Shown here one piece after another: positions 12,301 through 27,000 of a DNA stretch of 64,000 nt. Source of the DNA: Lingula anatina (Eukaryota; Brachiopoda; Lingulata; Lingulida; Lingulidae); assembly GCF_001039355.2 (NCBI RefSeq), contig NW_019775610.1, forward strand, positions 1 to 64,000, written 5' to 3'. Each line of letters begins with the position of its first letter. Position 1 is the first letter of the stretch. Under the pieces are notes generated by a model, which saw only the letters and a list, made by a program, of their open reading frames with translations, searched no databases and was not told where the DNA came from. Position numbers and translations under genes: made by a program.

Positions 12301-13181
12301 TCCTATCCTAATGAACTCGTTTATGTTTCACCCAGAATCTCTGCAGAAGCACACTGACAGGGCAGTGTCACCAGGTGAGGGTGGAGATGCAGATCCCACT
12401 CCTATTTCAGAGCCAGCTTCAATATTGAGACGAAGGAAATTCACTACTGGTACGTTTTTACAATTGTTTTTACCACTTCACCAATATTTTCTTACATTGA
12501 CTTAATTTCTTTACAATCTGGTGTTTTATAAACTGATTTGATAGATTTTATAAAAGTATATCACTGTCAAACAGTGTCTCTGTTCTTCTATTTTACAAGA
12601 GACAAAGATGCAAGGGTAAATATTTGGTATGAACAAAATAACAACTACTGTGTCTTAACAGATTCCGGTCTGGCAGAAAAACTCAAAAGAGAAGTTAGTT
12701 TTGAGGAAATGAGAAGAAGAGACAAGGAAGATGGTAATTTGATTATTTTATTTATTTAGTTAGTTATTAACTTTCCACAATTTTATGCATTTACATTTAC
12801 TCTTTGATATATACAAAATTAAGATGATTAAACTCAAGATTAATTGATTGTTGCTAGAATTGCCCCATGGTACCAGTTGCCCCAGAATTGTCCCAGAATT
12901 TATCCATGCAAAAATATTGACAACTGTAATTGTCAGTTTTACTTTCTGTTTCAGAGGAGTGGATCTCTATGACTCTGTTATGGATATTCTTAGGAGTATT
13001 AAGTATTATGCTTGTGGTACTTCTCACCACACTTTACTGCAGTCTCACAGAGAGATCTTCCACATGTTCGGCTATCAAAGGCAATATTTACTATGCCTAC
13101 ATGAAGATAAAATACACATATCATTACTATACAAGCACTAAGGATTTCCACATGGAGCCACCAGACAGATATCAAAGCTGA
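9319..13181 (+). CDS. CNST: Consortin-like protein (connexin-sorting receptor family)
   Basis: Eleven coding exons: 9319-9517, 9644-9772, 10036-10217, 10468-10498, 10640-10726, 11196-11319, 11489-11519, 11835-11943, 12336-12449, 12662-12733 and 12955-13181, giving 434 residues. The N terminus is acidic with a Lys-rich run (residues 49-58). A helical, TPR-like part covers about 110-265; its LPQCLHSVADVYFKKEEYEK and the following FIQAEKMYYES match the human consortin LP-CLHQIAESYF-EEDYEKA and FIQLERLY-E block. Near the end come ASILRRRK and REVSFEE (human SILKKR and RVRFQEI), then one membrane span at about 364-386 and a Tyr-rich tail. Human consortin is a trans-Golgi protein that helps send connexins to the surface; invertebrates use innexins, so the cargo here is unknown. 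The human protein is longer (about 725 residues). Confidence 0.8.
12104..12261. mobile_element. MITE with CAGGGGCGG ends, copy A (158 bp)
   Basis: Terminal inverted repeats start CAGGGGCGGAT on the left and end in CGCCCCTG on the right. The element is flanked by the 5-bp duplication AATAT (12099-12103 and 12262-12266). The inside holds paired GGTCTTCCAGAAGAC-like and GGAAGAC segments. It lies in an intron of the consortin-like gene between exons 11835-11943 and 12336-12449. Two relatives are at 55975 and 58434. The CAG start and 5-bp duplication fit the hAT5-type group; no transposase is present. Confidence 0.85.
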
Positions 13182-15861
13182 CAGAAATGTTTTGAGTCTC
13201 ATAGCTATGATTACGAAAAAAACTAAAATCTAGAATTCAGAATTCAGCAGATCTGGCCTTCTGACTATTGTCAACAAAATGGAGTTATTTGAATTTTCTG
13301 CCTACAGAAATGGGGAAAAACGAACTAGAATTACACCAGTGTCTAATTTTGCTGTTGAAACCTATAATCAGTAGCAGAATACAATTTGGAAGTCATTTTT
13401 TTTTCTTAAAAACTTGATTTGATCATATTTCTTTATGCTGTATCCTCTTGCCTTGCCCTTGGTTATTATTTCTCTTCAAATGATCTCATTCACTGATGAT
13501 TTACATTGCACTAAATGAAACAAAATTACTCTTTCAATTATATTTCCTTGCTTTGAACAATCTTAATTTGATTTCTTTAGAATTATTCCTTTTAGACTCA
13601 TTATTGTGACAACTAAAGATGACTGAATACATTCCATTTATTTTTAATATGGATAAGGGTTAATTAGGGGGACCTGGTTATTGTTGCAGATAATGTAGAA
13701 CTGAAATTGCACATTGTATCATGACTTTAAATGAAAGGGGTTTACCCAGCATGTTTTTCATTTACATTTATCACCTAGCTGTTATTCAAAACTGTAGAGT
13801 TATGACTTGCAGCATTTTAACTGTTATTTTTGTATGTTGAATATGTAACTTCAAAGGTTGTAGAGAAAAGGTTGAATCATGAAGGCTATAGCAGGTGTAA
13901 GCATACTTCATGACATTTGCAATGAATATTTGAAGAAGAGAACTGAAATAGCTTATCTGGGCAGGACTGATGGATATCACCCTCTTAACAGTTCAATATA
14001 GATATGACATTGCAGGCCAAGCCAACTCGGGTCAATTGGTAGATTAGGGAAAAGGGGAATGAAATAGATAAAAGGTTTGGTATGAAACTTGTTAATTTAA
14101 TTGCTCTCAAAATGTCAAAATATGACACCAAAGTGGTATTCTCCAGAGTACATTTACATGTAGTGGGTTTCCCTATTAATGCATTAATCAAATTCTGTCT
14201 CTCCTGTCAGTGTAATGGTTATACCAAAGATTAATAGAGGTAGTATTCTTTGGAGGATGTTGACCAAAGCATTATTACAGCTGTGGCTCTGGTGGAATAG
14301 TCTGTGTGAAAACTCTGAAGTGCCTCCATGGTGGTAGTCGATGTGAATGTATTTACTGAAAGAATAATCACTTTGAATTTTGTGAAAAAAAAAAACATTG
14401 TTTCTAACCTTTCATTTTAATTTCAATACTGTTGTACACTAGTAGATTTCATAGTGCTGGGATCTGTACTTAATATTTTACATTTCCTTTATTCAAAGGT
14501 CATTCTTTTAAGAATATTTTAAAGGTTTTACTTTGGTACTGTTCAGTTATAAGGTTTTCCATTTTGGAATCTGTTTTGAAATTTAACACTTGCACAGATA
14601 TATTTACTTTTTGTAAGCTTTAACTAAAACTTCACTTCAGTACTTTTCCCTCATATATTTTGTAATTTATATATACAGAAGTTGTTTAGGTTTACTAGTA
14701 ATTTTATACAAATGAATTGCTTTTTGTTTTATTTTGAAGATTACTTACCACTGATAACATTCCTGATGGAATACAATTTACATTTGTATGATTATGTCAT
14801 ATCTTATCAGTATTTAGGCATTACTTTTTCTTCATTTATTTATTAAAATTTTATTATCATAGATTGCCTCTGTCCTGTTTTAGTCTGCAATAGAAATGTA
14901 TCCAAATACAGTGGTTCATTACATTTATATCACCCTAATTCAACAATGACATTGTATTGAAACATTTCACCCTGAACCATGCAGGCTGACTGTAAAAATT
15001 GATGCTTACAATCTCAGTGTTACTTCACAATGATTTCATTATTATTTTTATTATTGTAAGTAAACACCATCATTATGGCTAAACTAACCTGTTACTAAAG
15101 CAGTTTGATATGATGAAAATACCATGTTCACCTTACAAACAGCTTTCAATATATACATGCTCTTATAAATTCCACTTAATGTTACTTTCGGTGTTAACTG
15201 AGTGGGATTTGAATGGGGAACAATATGTTATCACTTGAAAGTCCTCAAGTGTAAGTATAAAAATGTCAACATTAGCCATGTGTCATACAGTCCTCCTATC
15301 TTAATCTGCAACTCTATCACGCACGAAAAAAAAGGGTATATTTTATTTAGGGCAACTGCTCTACTTCCAAACCTTCTACCTTCATAAAATCAGAATTTTA
15401 TTGGATAGTTCTTTTTTTTCTGTGAAATATTTAATTAGATTAAGCCAGATTTTTTTAATCTTACGTAAGTCTGCACAATGTGGAGCCATAGTCAATCAAC
15501 TCGGGAGACCCACTCACAGACACGTTTTTCAACTGTAAGACGTCATTAAAGACATTTTAGATAAAACAAGAAGCAATTGGGTTCTGGACCTGAATATAAA
15601 TAGAAGACCAACAAATAACTTACCTCATCCTGTGGATGTGTAATCCTGATATCAAGATTAAGAGTGACATTATTTTGATTTATAATAATGTTCTTTTAAA
15701 TGGCATTTCACGTTTCATCACATTTTATGTTGAACCCAGCTTTGGAAATAGGTAGAAATGAGGCAAAAACAGGAAATGAGGGGCAGATAGATATATAGAA
15801 AGATGGATACATATATGAATAAACACAAACACAAGTTTTTAAACTACCACAGAACTGCCTC
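13182..15861 (+). other. Probable 3' UTR of the consortin-like gene
   Basis: AT-rich, non-coding sequence after the stop at 13181. A candidate AATAAA occurs at 15818, which would make a 2.6-kb 3' UTR; an ATTAAA near 14841 is an earlier option. No other gene was recognised. Confidence 0.4.
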
Positions 15862-18800
15862 TTTATTTATTGTATAATTTCAGAGAGCAACTATTACAGC
15901 AACCACTGAGCACCTAAACAGTGCAGTGGCATAACAAGCAAATGTGCAATAGTCACAAATAGTACAACCGTTTGTATAGTCTTTTGTCTATAAAAATAAC
16001 ATCACTGCAATAGTACCACCCACCAATATCGCTATAATTCCATCCATTGTCTACAATTTTAATAGTCCAGTATGCACATGATGGTGCACTTACTGTACAG
16101 ATAACATGCAATGTGATGAGAAAGACTGCAAGAATTGAGGTTTATGATGATTGCGCTGAAAAATGATCAAATTTAAAAGTGCAACATTATACCAATCCTG
16201 CTGCCAGTCAAACTGAGCAGAAAATTCAAAAATTGCATCTCATTAATAAATGTTTTGACATTTTTAGTATCCATGTGGGATATATGATAAGGTAATGGGA
16301 TAAGCCCTCAGCTGACAGTGTATATCGCTGGGATGGGGACTCCCTAGTTATGGCAGTGAAAACATAAAGCATTACATGCAAATATAAAATTAAGTTACAC
16401 ACTGCCACTTCAAATGGATTAACTGGGCATAATACATTAAAATGCAGTTATATACAATCACAAGTACTCAAAATCAATCGTGCTACATACTACACACTAA
16501 ATGCTTGTTCCAAGCCTAAAATTGAGGTAAAGCAACACTTCATCATCTGTAAATTACAAATCTTTTTTTGTGTTTTTGTAAAAGGTACTGTTCATTGACA
16601 CATTATAATAGCAAGTTTACAATAAAACAATGTAAGAGAAGTCCAACTATAAAAAAGCTGCTGTTCTATAAATATAACAATAACAAACAACATAACAAGA
16701 AGTATGATAAACATGGCTTTCAGTACAGACAACAAACACTATGCAATGGCCTGCTGCATCTGCACAAGACCAACACCTTTAGTCACTTTAACAATTGCAC
16801 GATTTTTCTCTTATGCCCTTCTTCTTTACAACAAAACTCCCAACAATCCATAAGTATCACTTAGTTCATCTCATTATATATCACTTAGTTCACCTATCAT
16901 GATTAAATCCACTAAAGACCAGCTTCTTAGATGAAAGGCCTTTGGCAGGGCAGAAATGAAATCAGTGCTAAAACGACTATCATTGTAACTATAATGATAT
17001 ATGCAATAATGAGGTATCATGCTTTGAGTACAGTTAAGCAAGCCACTAACAGATGGGGAAGACAGGCTGTGGTACACAGACCTTGTCAACACTGGCAGTA
17101 CTTTACAAAAACACAGGTATGTTGTACAACACACAACTAATATCATTTTCAGTATATGGGGGAGGTATAATTTTGAAATTTGTTGGAAAGAAATTGTACA
17201 CATTACATAAGATACATAAAATGAATGGCAAAATAATTCAAAAGGTAATTACTTATGTACTGAAAAAAGGTTTCAATGACTCAATGTGCCCTTTGATTGC
17301 TACCAGTATCATTCATTTTACAGGTCAGTACATAGCCAGAGCATGTATGCCTCCTTTCATTTCTAAATGAGCATGTGTTCTAATATATCCGAGAAAAATT
17401 GCAGCAAATTATTTCAAGAGAAACTGAAACTCATGATTATTTGAAGCTGACTCCTGTGATTTTTCTATTTACAAGCTCTTTCATTGTCACATCTTTTTAA
17501 ATCCCCTCCCCCCTTTATAAAATGGTGTCCTGTTTTGAGTCCTACTTCCCTGAATAAGAAATATCAGTTGTATTTAACAATTTTACTTCTTGTCCATGGG
17601 GCTTCATAACGGGCAGTCAGAGCAGTTCTGAATGATTGTCTTAGTACTTAGCAAATAAGAATCAAAGCAACCAGCAGAGGTGGCTCCTACCATGATTGTT
17701 AACTTCCATCATGTCATTATCTCACAGGTACATGTGTTTCCTTTTTACTGGTGCCCTTGCCCTTGGCCAATTCAGGCTTAAAGTAATTTAAGAATTGTTT
17801 TGGAGATACATTTATGTTTACAAATACTGGGGTAATAACAAATAAAAAATCGTATAACAAGTAATGCTTAACAACTTCCTAATTACAAGCAAATATTATT
17901 AAAATCCATCTGATGTCAGTCCCACAAGCACGCACGCCTGTCAGCTTTTATGAAAATGGCAATATAATTGCACCATTACCAAGGCCAAAGTGGCACAGAT
18001 AATTCTTTGATGTTTGGCCATAATAAAAGATAATAATATAATATCAGATAGAACTGTGGCTAAGTTTCTGTGAGATGACATTCAAAGAAAACTGTGATTG
18101 TTCTTTTACAGGTAATTTTCATTTTTGTTTCAAACAATTTAGTTGATTTGTAGAAAATCTTTCTTTTCTATGATTAACAGGTTCCTAAAGTTCAGTCCAA
18201 GACTTTCAAAACAGAACTGCATACAATGACTAAAGATTTTCAATATATCATAAACTTGACATATATTTTCAAGGGTCCTTGCTTCAGTAGTTTTGTCCAC
18301 TACACTTCACTGAGATTTCCTCAAGTGAAAACAAAGAGTTCAGTGGAAAATTCTTGTTTTTAATTAATAGCCACCTTCCACTTGATTAGTTTCCAAACTG
18401 AGAAAATATCATGGGACAGGACTGACCAAAAGTGTTTGATTAGGGATAATAATCTTGATTTTTTTTCAGCAATGGCAGTTAAGCTGACGTGTATATTTCC
18501 AACCCAATTAAGGAACAGATAATATCACCAAAATAACATAGTTGTTTCTTTTCTCAGTTACCCAATTAATATGAATATGTCACATGGGTGAGAGGTTTCT
18601 TTTAAGTGTCACTGATTAGACTGGAATGTCATGTTAATGTGATCCTCCTACTCTAACAAGACTTGGCAATCCATAACTGTATTTCAAACACAACCTTCAA
18701 AACATCTACAAGGAAAATTAAGGCTAATACAGTGCTCACTGATGATAATGCTGAAATTCTAAAATACTGCGGCTTATAAAAAAGTATAAACAAAACCACT

Positions 18801-21075
18801 TTACATGAAAATTAGCATCTAAAGAGCATGCTGCGTGTACAAGCAATGGAAAATTACTTTAGATAAAAACACTATAAAACAAGAACTATTTTGTACAACA
18901 AACAGAAATACCTCCAATTATAAATGATGCCATTGTGAACAAATTTACAAGAACTCAAAAATAATAAAAATCAAAAACCAGCAAGTTGGTAATATAATTA
19001 TAACAGAGTAATTAAATGTTTTCTTCCTGTTTGGACTGAACTACACCTTAGCTGTTCCTAGTGTTACCAAACTGGACTTAAGATGCTTTGTCACTTTACT
19101 TAAATATTTACATAGAAACATGAGGTTACTTGCTCAGAAACAGACTGGAAAGGAATGTTAAATACAAAGTATCTCTCCCAATCCATTCATGAAATCATAG
19201 GAAATCTCATTGAAATCTATTAAACTTTGTTGGTGCCGAGTATCATAACAGAGAAAATAATAGAGAAATGTTTTCTGTGCTCTGGCAGTACTCGGTGTCG
19301 TCCTGGCTCAACCATAACCTAATGGACATAACTGTTTGTGCTTTCCCACCAAAACATCAGACCATGACCCATGGGTCTATGATACCATAAAATTAACATA
19401 TTTATTTAACCTGTGCTGCCATAGTACCACTGTATGATGTGCCACCATTTCTACCAAATCCACATACACTTAAAAGTAATACAAATATGGTGCTCAAAGT
19501 AAATATGACAAAAAGCACAGGTAAAGTATCCCAATCTCTAACACAAGCTCATGTGTACGTATAGCCCTCTAAAATACCAAGATGGCAGGTATAATCCACA
19601 TATACCATAACACATATGTACCATGGTGCCAAGCTGAGGTACCATCTGCACAGATGGAACCAAACTGGTGCAGTATATGTTACCATGGTAGCGTGGGCTC
19701 ATAGAAGAGCATCATATTACCACAGTACTACCAAGTACCACAACTATTAATACCACAACATCAACACGGGCTATGTGCATGATCAAGAATCCATTTCAAG
19801 AGGTGATAGATTCCTGATGTTATGTAAACATCTGATACATCAAAAAATATACTGTAGAATCATCTATCAGTGCCAGAAAATATTCATCAGTTCTTTGAAA
19901 TATTTGACATAAACATCAAAGTGTCCTGGTGACACGATGTAATGTTTACCTAATGGTATCATGATAAATCCCCCCTGCATGTTGCCACGATAAAGTGAAA
20001 AGTGTAAAACCATATCTCACTGCTAACATGTAGACTTCTATAACATCATTAATGTAATGTACTATGATGTATGTTATTCATTTTGTTTATCTGCACAGTC
20101 CTGCTAATACATCAAGCTGATTGCAATATGTTTTTACGTAAATTGCACCCAACAAAAAGACATCATTCAAGCCAAAGTCTACAATTAGTCTGTCCAAATC
20201 CAGTTTGGAAACATTCAAGGCAGCATCCTCCATACCAGCATACAGTTTCACTAAAGAATGTTTATATGATGCTATATATACGTGATATTACTAAACATAC
20301 TTGAAATATAAGACTAATGACACTGACAGGGTTTACTATGGTTGTGGATGTAATACAGTTATAGCAGCACATGAAAATGTACTATGACTACTTTTAACAA
20401 AATGAAAGACCTATCAAAACTTACTAGGTGCATGGACAATCTTTTTTATAGTTACATTAGGTCCTCACATTCTCTAAACACAGATACAGTTTTTCTTTAA
20501 ATTTGTAAGTGTAAAATACATTTGCTGCCTAGTTAGATTTATCTTTTTTTATGGCACCAGTTGTTGTATCTTCCACTGAGAGACACATATCGCTCTATTC
20601 TTAAAGAGCTACTAGTACCACAGACATCATTGCCACACATACACACAGAGATTATATATTATATATAACATGCTAATAAAACATGATAGCTATAATGAAT
20701 CATCTCTATAAAAAGTTTTTCTTCTGCTCTTCACACTTTTAGCGCCATATGAAATGTATAAATCCCACACAGCACCATAGATGTCTCCACTGTAGTTTTC
20801 TGTAGTCCAGTCTCCATGGTCCTATTCCTGGCAAAACAATATAACCTGGACTGTTGCTTCCAAAGTTTTCTGTTAAGTACATATCTATTACCATTTATAT
20901 CGATATATCTGTTTTAATACAATCCCAAAGCACTGCATTGCAACCATGCATTCCCATATATATATATATATATACTAATCTGCCTATGTATTCAATGAAA
21001 ATGAAGAAAAATTTAATCACAATAATTGTAACAGTTATAACAACAGCAGTGAAGGTTACCCTGGTAACCACGCAT
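15862..21075 (-). other. Probable long 3' UTR of the ERR gene (or intergenic DNA)
   Basis: Between the ERR stop codon (21076) and the consortin 3' end there is 5.2 kb without any coding exon I can support. Two overlapping minus-strand AATAAA signals at 15862-15871 are candidates for the ERR poly(A) site. TA repeats lie at 20940-20972 and a possible hairpin at 19232-19299. Open frames of about 60-110 codons here have no domain, splice or codon support. Confidence 0.35.
19232..19299. other. Imperfect hairpin, 68 nt
   Basis: GGTGCCGAGTA (19232-19242) can pair with TACTCGGTGTC (19289-19299) over 11 positions including wobbles. After an asymmetric internal loop, ACAG/AAAA on the left can pair with TTTTCTGT on the right. 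Size and shape are like a small RNA precursor, but the internal loop is large and no known family is recognised. Confidence 0.25.
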
Positions 21076-24000
21076 CTACTCAGCATCCAGCATTTCTAGA
21101 AAGAGTTTGTGAAGAGGAACTCTGCCATCTTTTTTAACACTCCACCAGTACTGCTTGCCGTAGTACTTTATCTGGCTGAGGAGTGGCAAACATAGGAGGA
21201 GGTTCCCAACTCTCCTTGGATCCCCAGGGTGGTAAGTCTTACTGTACTGAAGCAGAGCATCATGGTACTTGTTCCGCCATTCTTCTACTGAACTTACATC
21301 TTCAATATTTGCATCTGGAAATATTGTTTTGAATGGTTAAAGAGTAAAGTAAAATATAAATGGTTTTATATGTCAATTGATATTTTTATTTATTTCACAC
21401 ACACAAAAAAAGCCTCGTTACACTGTTTTTTTTTTTTTGGTAGAAATGTATTGGTGAGATATAATGCCAGATGTGAAAAGGATCCTGGTAGATACAGCAC
21501 TTATCCAATAGTGCCTTGTTTATGGGAATGCAATTTTTCATAGTGCACCTTTCTCCTTATCAGTGAAAAAACACTGTAATGTAAAGCAACACATTGAGTT
21601 GGGGTAAGTTATGTTACTTTAATTACATTAAATTATATGACATGATATAATGATCCGATGATTTATATCTAAACACAAGAACATAAAGATATAACACTGA
21701 GAAGAAGCCTGGTATCTTCTAGTACTTCTTAAAATGACAACAAGATACCACAAAACAATGCAATTATGCTGCCTAATGAAGCACCACTAATTCCGTCATT
21801 TTTTAGTCAAACATAATCCCTTTTTTCATGAAAGCACAAACTTAATTTGAAACTTGTAACCTGAATATCTGTATGTGGTTTGACGTGTGAATCATGGACA
21901 AATGACTGTGGATAACCACACATAGGTTGGTCTTTGTCCATGACAGTAAGCTCTAGGGGAACTTTCAAAAAAGCTGACATCTGAGTCAGACCCCAGACTT
22001 TTATCTTTGTTCTGTCTACTTGGCTAATCCACTTATTGGCATTCCCTCCGACCTCTCTCTTTCTTTTCTCCCTATCCAGTTTCCAGTTCACTATCTGCAT
22101 TTTTGGTGTACATGCTTTGGAAACATTTTTTAATTGATCTAAGATGCATCTGACCTATCACTGATCATTCCTTATAACATTCAAAAATAATATGACCAAC
22201 AGCTTCCAGTTGATATAAAGAGCATATAAATACTTTCAAAATTGAATGTAGTTTTCATGCTATCAAAGTAATTCATGTTTGACTTTAAGGAGGAGACTTT
22301 TTTCTTTAAATGGAATAATTGCTTACTGAAGTACCATAAGTGAGAAATTATTACACAATCAACATAAACAACCTTATGATGATCAAAATACAGAAACTTT
22401 TTGTGAAAAGGGGGCAAGCATTTTTTCTTTTGCATCCATTTCTATAAATGTGACACTCCATAAAAAAAAATCACTAACAAAATGCTGTACACTAGCTTAG
22501 ACTCTTGGTATTACATTAATGAGCTATTAAATACTCGACTCAAACAAGACCATATCAAAGTACCGGTACTGAATATTCATGATTTCACAGAAAGGTCATG
22601 CCAAGTCTTCCCAGGCACTGTGCTATGTGAAAATATCCAGTAACCAAATATCAGGACAACCTGCACTTTTTGTACCATTTAACTGTAAAGGAGAACTAAA
22701 CTGCATGAGAAAAAATTCAACATGCTTTAAGCTCTAATATGATTCAAGACTAGAAACATGCATAGAAATGTACAATTTCAAATAAATATAATTATATCTA
22801 TAATAATTTTGATTTCAGACCAAACGTGCAAAAAACGTAACACATCTATGTAAATAGGTGGTTTTGCAGTTTTGCAGAGCATCGAGACATCTTATCTGTG
22901 ATGTGGTGGTGGTCCGTGCCTGCCTACACACACATGGTAAACCAACCCCTAGCATACGTGTACGTGTTTGACCTGAGCTCTCTCTCCGTGTGCTGGTCAA
23001 ACAGAGGTCAAGAGTTCATTTAAGTTCAAACGTGGTCAAAATATCTGAGAAAATATACTAACATTTGGGTCTTTTGCAACCTCACAAAAATTCCTTTTTG
23101 CAGAACTAATTGCAGTAATATTTTGGTCACGCCATAGTTTAGTCCCTTTATTAATAATTTCTGATTACCATTTGATTATATGGTCAATTAGTTGAAGTAA
23201 AATAAAAAAATGGGTTTCCATCATAAATAGCTGCCTTTACTAATCAAATATCAATCAACCTGTATATTGCATTTGTAATTTGACCTTGTTAATGGGCCTC
23301 TTACTACTCATGATGGAAGAGATATGGCAAGTATGATTTATTCAGACAAAAATTCTATAGTGAAAAAATAGCAAGCAAATTTACTAGTATTTAGATGCAG
23401 TTTTTATATTTAGGATATATAGAGCAATGTCAGCTCAAAAATAAATTTATTTACCAACACTCTTTAGTTTTAAGCTTAGCATAACACTTCCTGTGTCCTA
23501 CATATATAATTTCTTTAATTTTTCAGCTTATCTTTTTAAATATGTCATGCCCCTTTGTACCTTCCTTTTACTTAATTGTCCAACCATGGTGGCAGTAAAT
23601 TTCATTGCAAAAACTGTTTTCTGTTTTACACTTATTCAATTACTCTCATATATGTAGAGGTTTCTTTCAGCATCAAATCACCATAGTTTATTACACTGCG
23701 ACTGACTTTCAACTGCTTCCTTTTTTATCATGTGCAGCTTCGGTTAAGTTGATCAAAAACACTTTTTCACAATAAATTCATTAACCATGCAAGAAGCCAT
23801 TAGTAAGGTAATGCTGCCCAAACATTTCATTGTCAGTTTAAGTTAAATTGAAACACTGGATCCATAGTCTGTTCTAAGAAAATGAATTGCAATTCAATTT
23901 ACTTGAATGTAGCAAGTGATTCAACAAGTAGTCATAGAGGTGATCTGTCTAATACAACAGTCAGATATAGACTCTGCTGGTATTTGCAAGTTTCTAAAGA

Positions 24001-27000
24001 TGGTGACATGGTACAACACTGTGTTCTGTGCACAATGTCCTGCAATACACCTTTGGTACAAATTACAAAAGTAATATACTGGCTATATCTCATTATTTAT
24101 GCATAAAGGAAGCATGCAAAAAAAGCTGCGCTTTCTAAATCATTACAGTTTTGATTGTCAGACATCTATCAACCTTTACTACAGGTAACTTCAAAGAGAA
24201 TAATATTAATGACTCCTGTAATGGCAACTTATTCTGGGTAATTATTTCAAATACATTATGTATGTTGGAACTTCTGTCATAAAATGTATAAATGATGGAC
24301 GATAGCCCAAGTTATTTGAACACCTGCCCTGAACTGCAGCTCATAGCAGTAACCACATTTCATAAATGGAAACCAGTATAAAGTACTCTCTGGCAAGTGA
24401 CTTTAAATTAAATCACTGAACTACAGTACAGAAATGGACTGTAACCATTTCCAAGTCCAGTATCTCTTACTCAAAACTTTCCAGAGAGCCAGTCATGGAT
24501 TACTTGTAAATGTATGTAGCATAAGTCAAAGTACAATTATTCTTTTGAAAATACCATAATATATCATGGATTAATACTGGTGCAGCCCATATTTTGATTT
24601 GTGACTGATAAGACTTATAAGCATGTATGCACTTATTTGAACTGCATTTCTCATACTATCTTCAAGAAAATATATCAATGAAATCATGACTGCACTTGTT
24701 ATTCAAACCCTTAATTGCCATGACATCAAACTGGTTTGTTTATTGGGCACTAGTCTCCATAGTTTTATGTTTCTAGGAAAACAACCTGAAAACATAATAC
24801 CACACATTGTTTGTGTCCTGTACAGTACAACTGGTATTCTATACCAGACAGTGCAACTGTAACTGAACACTGCTTTCAACAGCTTTTCTCCACTGCTTGT
24901 AACCAGCATGAGATGGGATGTCATAAAAATTAAAAGACAATGGCTACAATGCCATATTTTGGTACATTATCTTTAAAAAGGTATACAAAAAGCAGAGCAG
25001 ATATTTATTAAGTTCCTATTGGTAAAAGATACAACTGGCATTACCTATACCTTAATTACTGGTACATTCTGGTCAGGAAACAAAACCATACTGATGAGTC
25101 TCATTTTTTATAGCTATTCTTTAAACATGCAATCATGCATTCCACAGTATTGTAACTGTTGTGACAGTGTAATTAGAAATTACCTGGGCCAGCCATTTGA
25201 AATCTATATGATTGAGACAACCTTGTTTAACTTGATGGATAGTCTCACACAAGAGAGAGAATCAAATGAATGTTTGGTAATTATAAGACAGCAATTAGAC
25301 AACAATAACTTTTTTTCAGGTAAGACAAGCAGAATAACTAGCATTGTTGAGTAAATGATATTATCCTTGGAATATTACAATGTCACAGATTGTCAGCCCC
25401 CCTCCCCCCACATGTCCCCTTATAGTTGATATTCAACCCACTGCATGGGTAAATCACAGTCATGGCTGGATACTCACATACAATGTATCTTCATACAATG
25501 ATAGTTATTTAGGCACTCAAGGCAGCAATTGCTATTCATGTTGCCATATTCACCATAAAAATTCTTTCAATCTGAAGGTAGAAAAGGCCATCATCTTTAT
25601 CACATGGCTTACAAGAGAGGATAGCAAGCTGCTCACCTCCAGTTGCTAATGAGTCTGTAACTGGCATCATTCTGAACTCTACAGGATGTTAAAGATGCTC
25701 ACCTATCATTTTTGTCGTCTTATTTATACCTTACTCAGTTAAGATGGTAGGGGGAAGGAATGGGAGAGAAATATCATGATCAGGTCTTTACAAAAAAAAA
25801 AAAAATGGTGTCTAAGATTTCAAAAAATATTTTTTGTTGACAGACTTTCAATGTACTTCTATTCACTGATGAGTTCACAAGCTAAACCTAACACTGTAGA
25901 GCTCATACATCACTTAGGTGAGCTGATAACAGAATGGTTTTAACCTGGAGATGATGTATAAGTTGGTATACATATTTGAACTTTTCCCTTCAAATAACCA
26001 CTGTCTTTTCAGGTGAGCACTTCTGACTGATATCTGTCAACCCAAGCTACCAAATAAGCCTCATTATATCCAGCCACAAATGTTTCATAAGCTCATAAGA
26101 ATACCTTTGATATGGCGTCTTTGGAGCAAACTGGTAACAGTGTCACAGTAAACCTAACGTATCAAACTATGCACCCTTAGCTTTGGTGGTGCCATACAGA
26201 ATCAGTCAAAAAAGATGTTTTCTGTAGTTACTACAACTCAACCTCAATAAAGAAAGAAAAAGAAAGAAAAAAGAAAAAAAAGAGGAATCACAGTACAAAA
26301 TGAAGAAAATCTCTGCATGATATACAAAATATCAAGATCTGCAAAATGGTAATATAAATCCAACATCCAACTGGTTACTTGTTATATTGCTAAAGATATA
26401 GGCAATATCATTTATTGCAGTTGTTAAAAGGGTCTGTCACATACATCAAGGTGGCAATATATTTCTTGGGAAAAATCAGATACATAAAGGGAACCACTAG
26501 AGAGCCAGGCACACAGGCAATTGCATAAAAACTCAATTACTTTAAAACACTGTTATGCATAATCTATAATTTCTTAGTGTTATAAATCAAAATCTTAATT
26601 GATAGAATCCTTAATATATCAAACTGATTGGATACCATATAGTGGAAAGTGTCTTTATTTCCCATGAGAGATGGAGGCCTGAATGTAGATGCCAATAATG
26701 GGTTAAATGCATTAGGTTGCCAGATTATCTCACCTCGCAAGGTAGTCCAACCATCTAAAACGCAAACCCTTGAAACAGATAGCACATTTTTCTCCATAAT
26801 GATGAGCAACATGGTCACAATTTAAGGTTTTTAATTCATCGTCTCTTCTTATGATTGAAATGGACTACAACACAAGTGCAAGAATGATACATGTGGGCAA
26901 TTAGCACCTAATTAATATAGCAGTGGCTATCTTTAGTTTTGCTTTTTTGAATTATGTGAACAGCCTTGAAAAGGAGACTTTGACATATAGCAGAAGGTCA

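Noticed and set aside
16874-17203. 109-codon minus-strand frame in the presumed ERR 3' UTR
   Set aside because: No domain, no splice context, and a plus-strand frame overlaps it equally well.
21807-22100. 97-codon minus-strand open frame in the last ERR intron, with an exon-like stretch ([14 protein letters not shown]…)
   Set aside because: It ends at a possible GT donor, but ERR reads straight from exon 5 to the last exon without it, no family is recognised, and no partner exons were found. Unproven.
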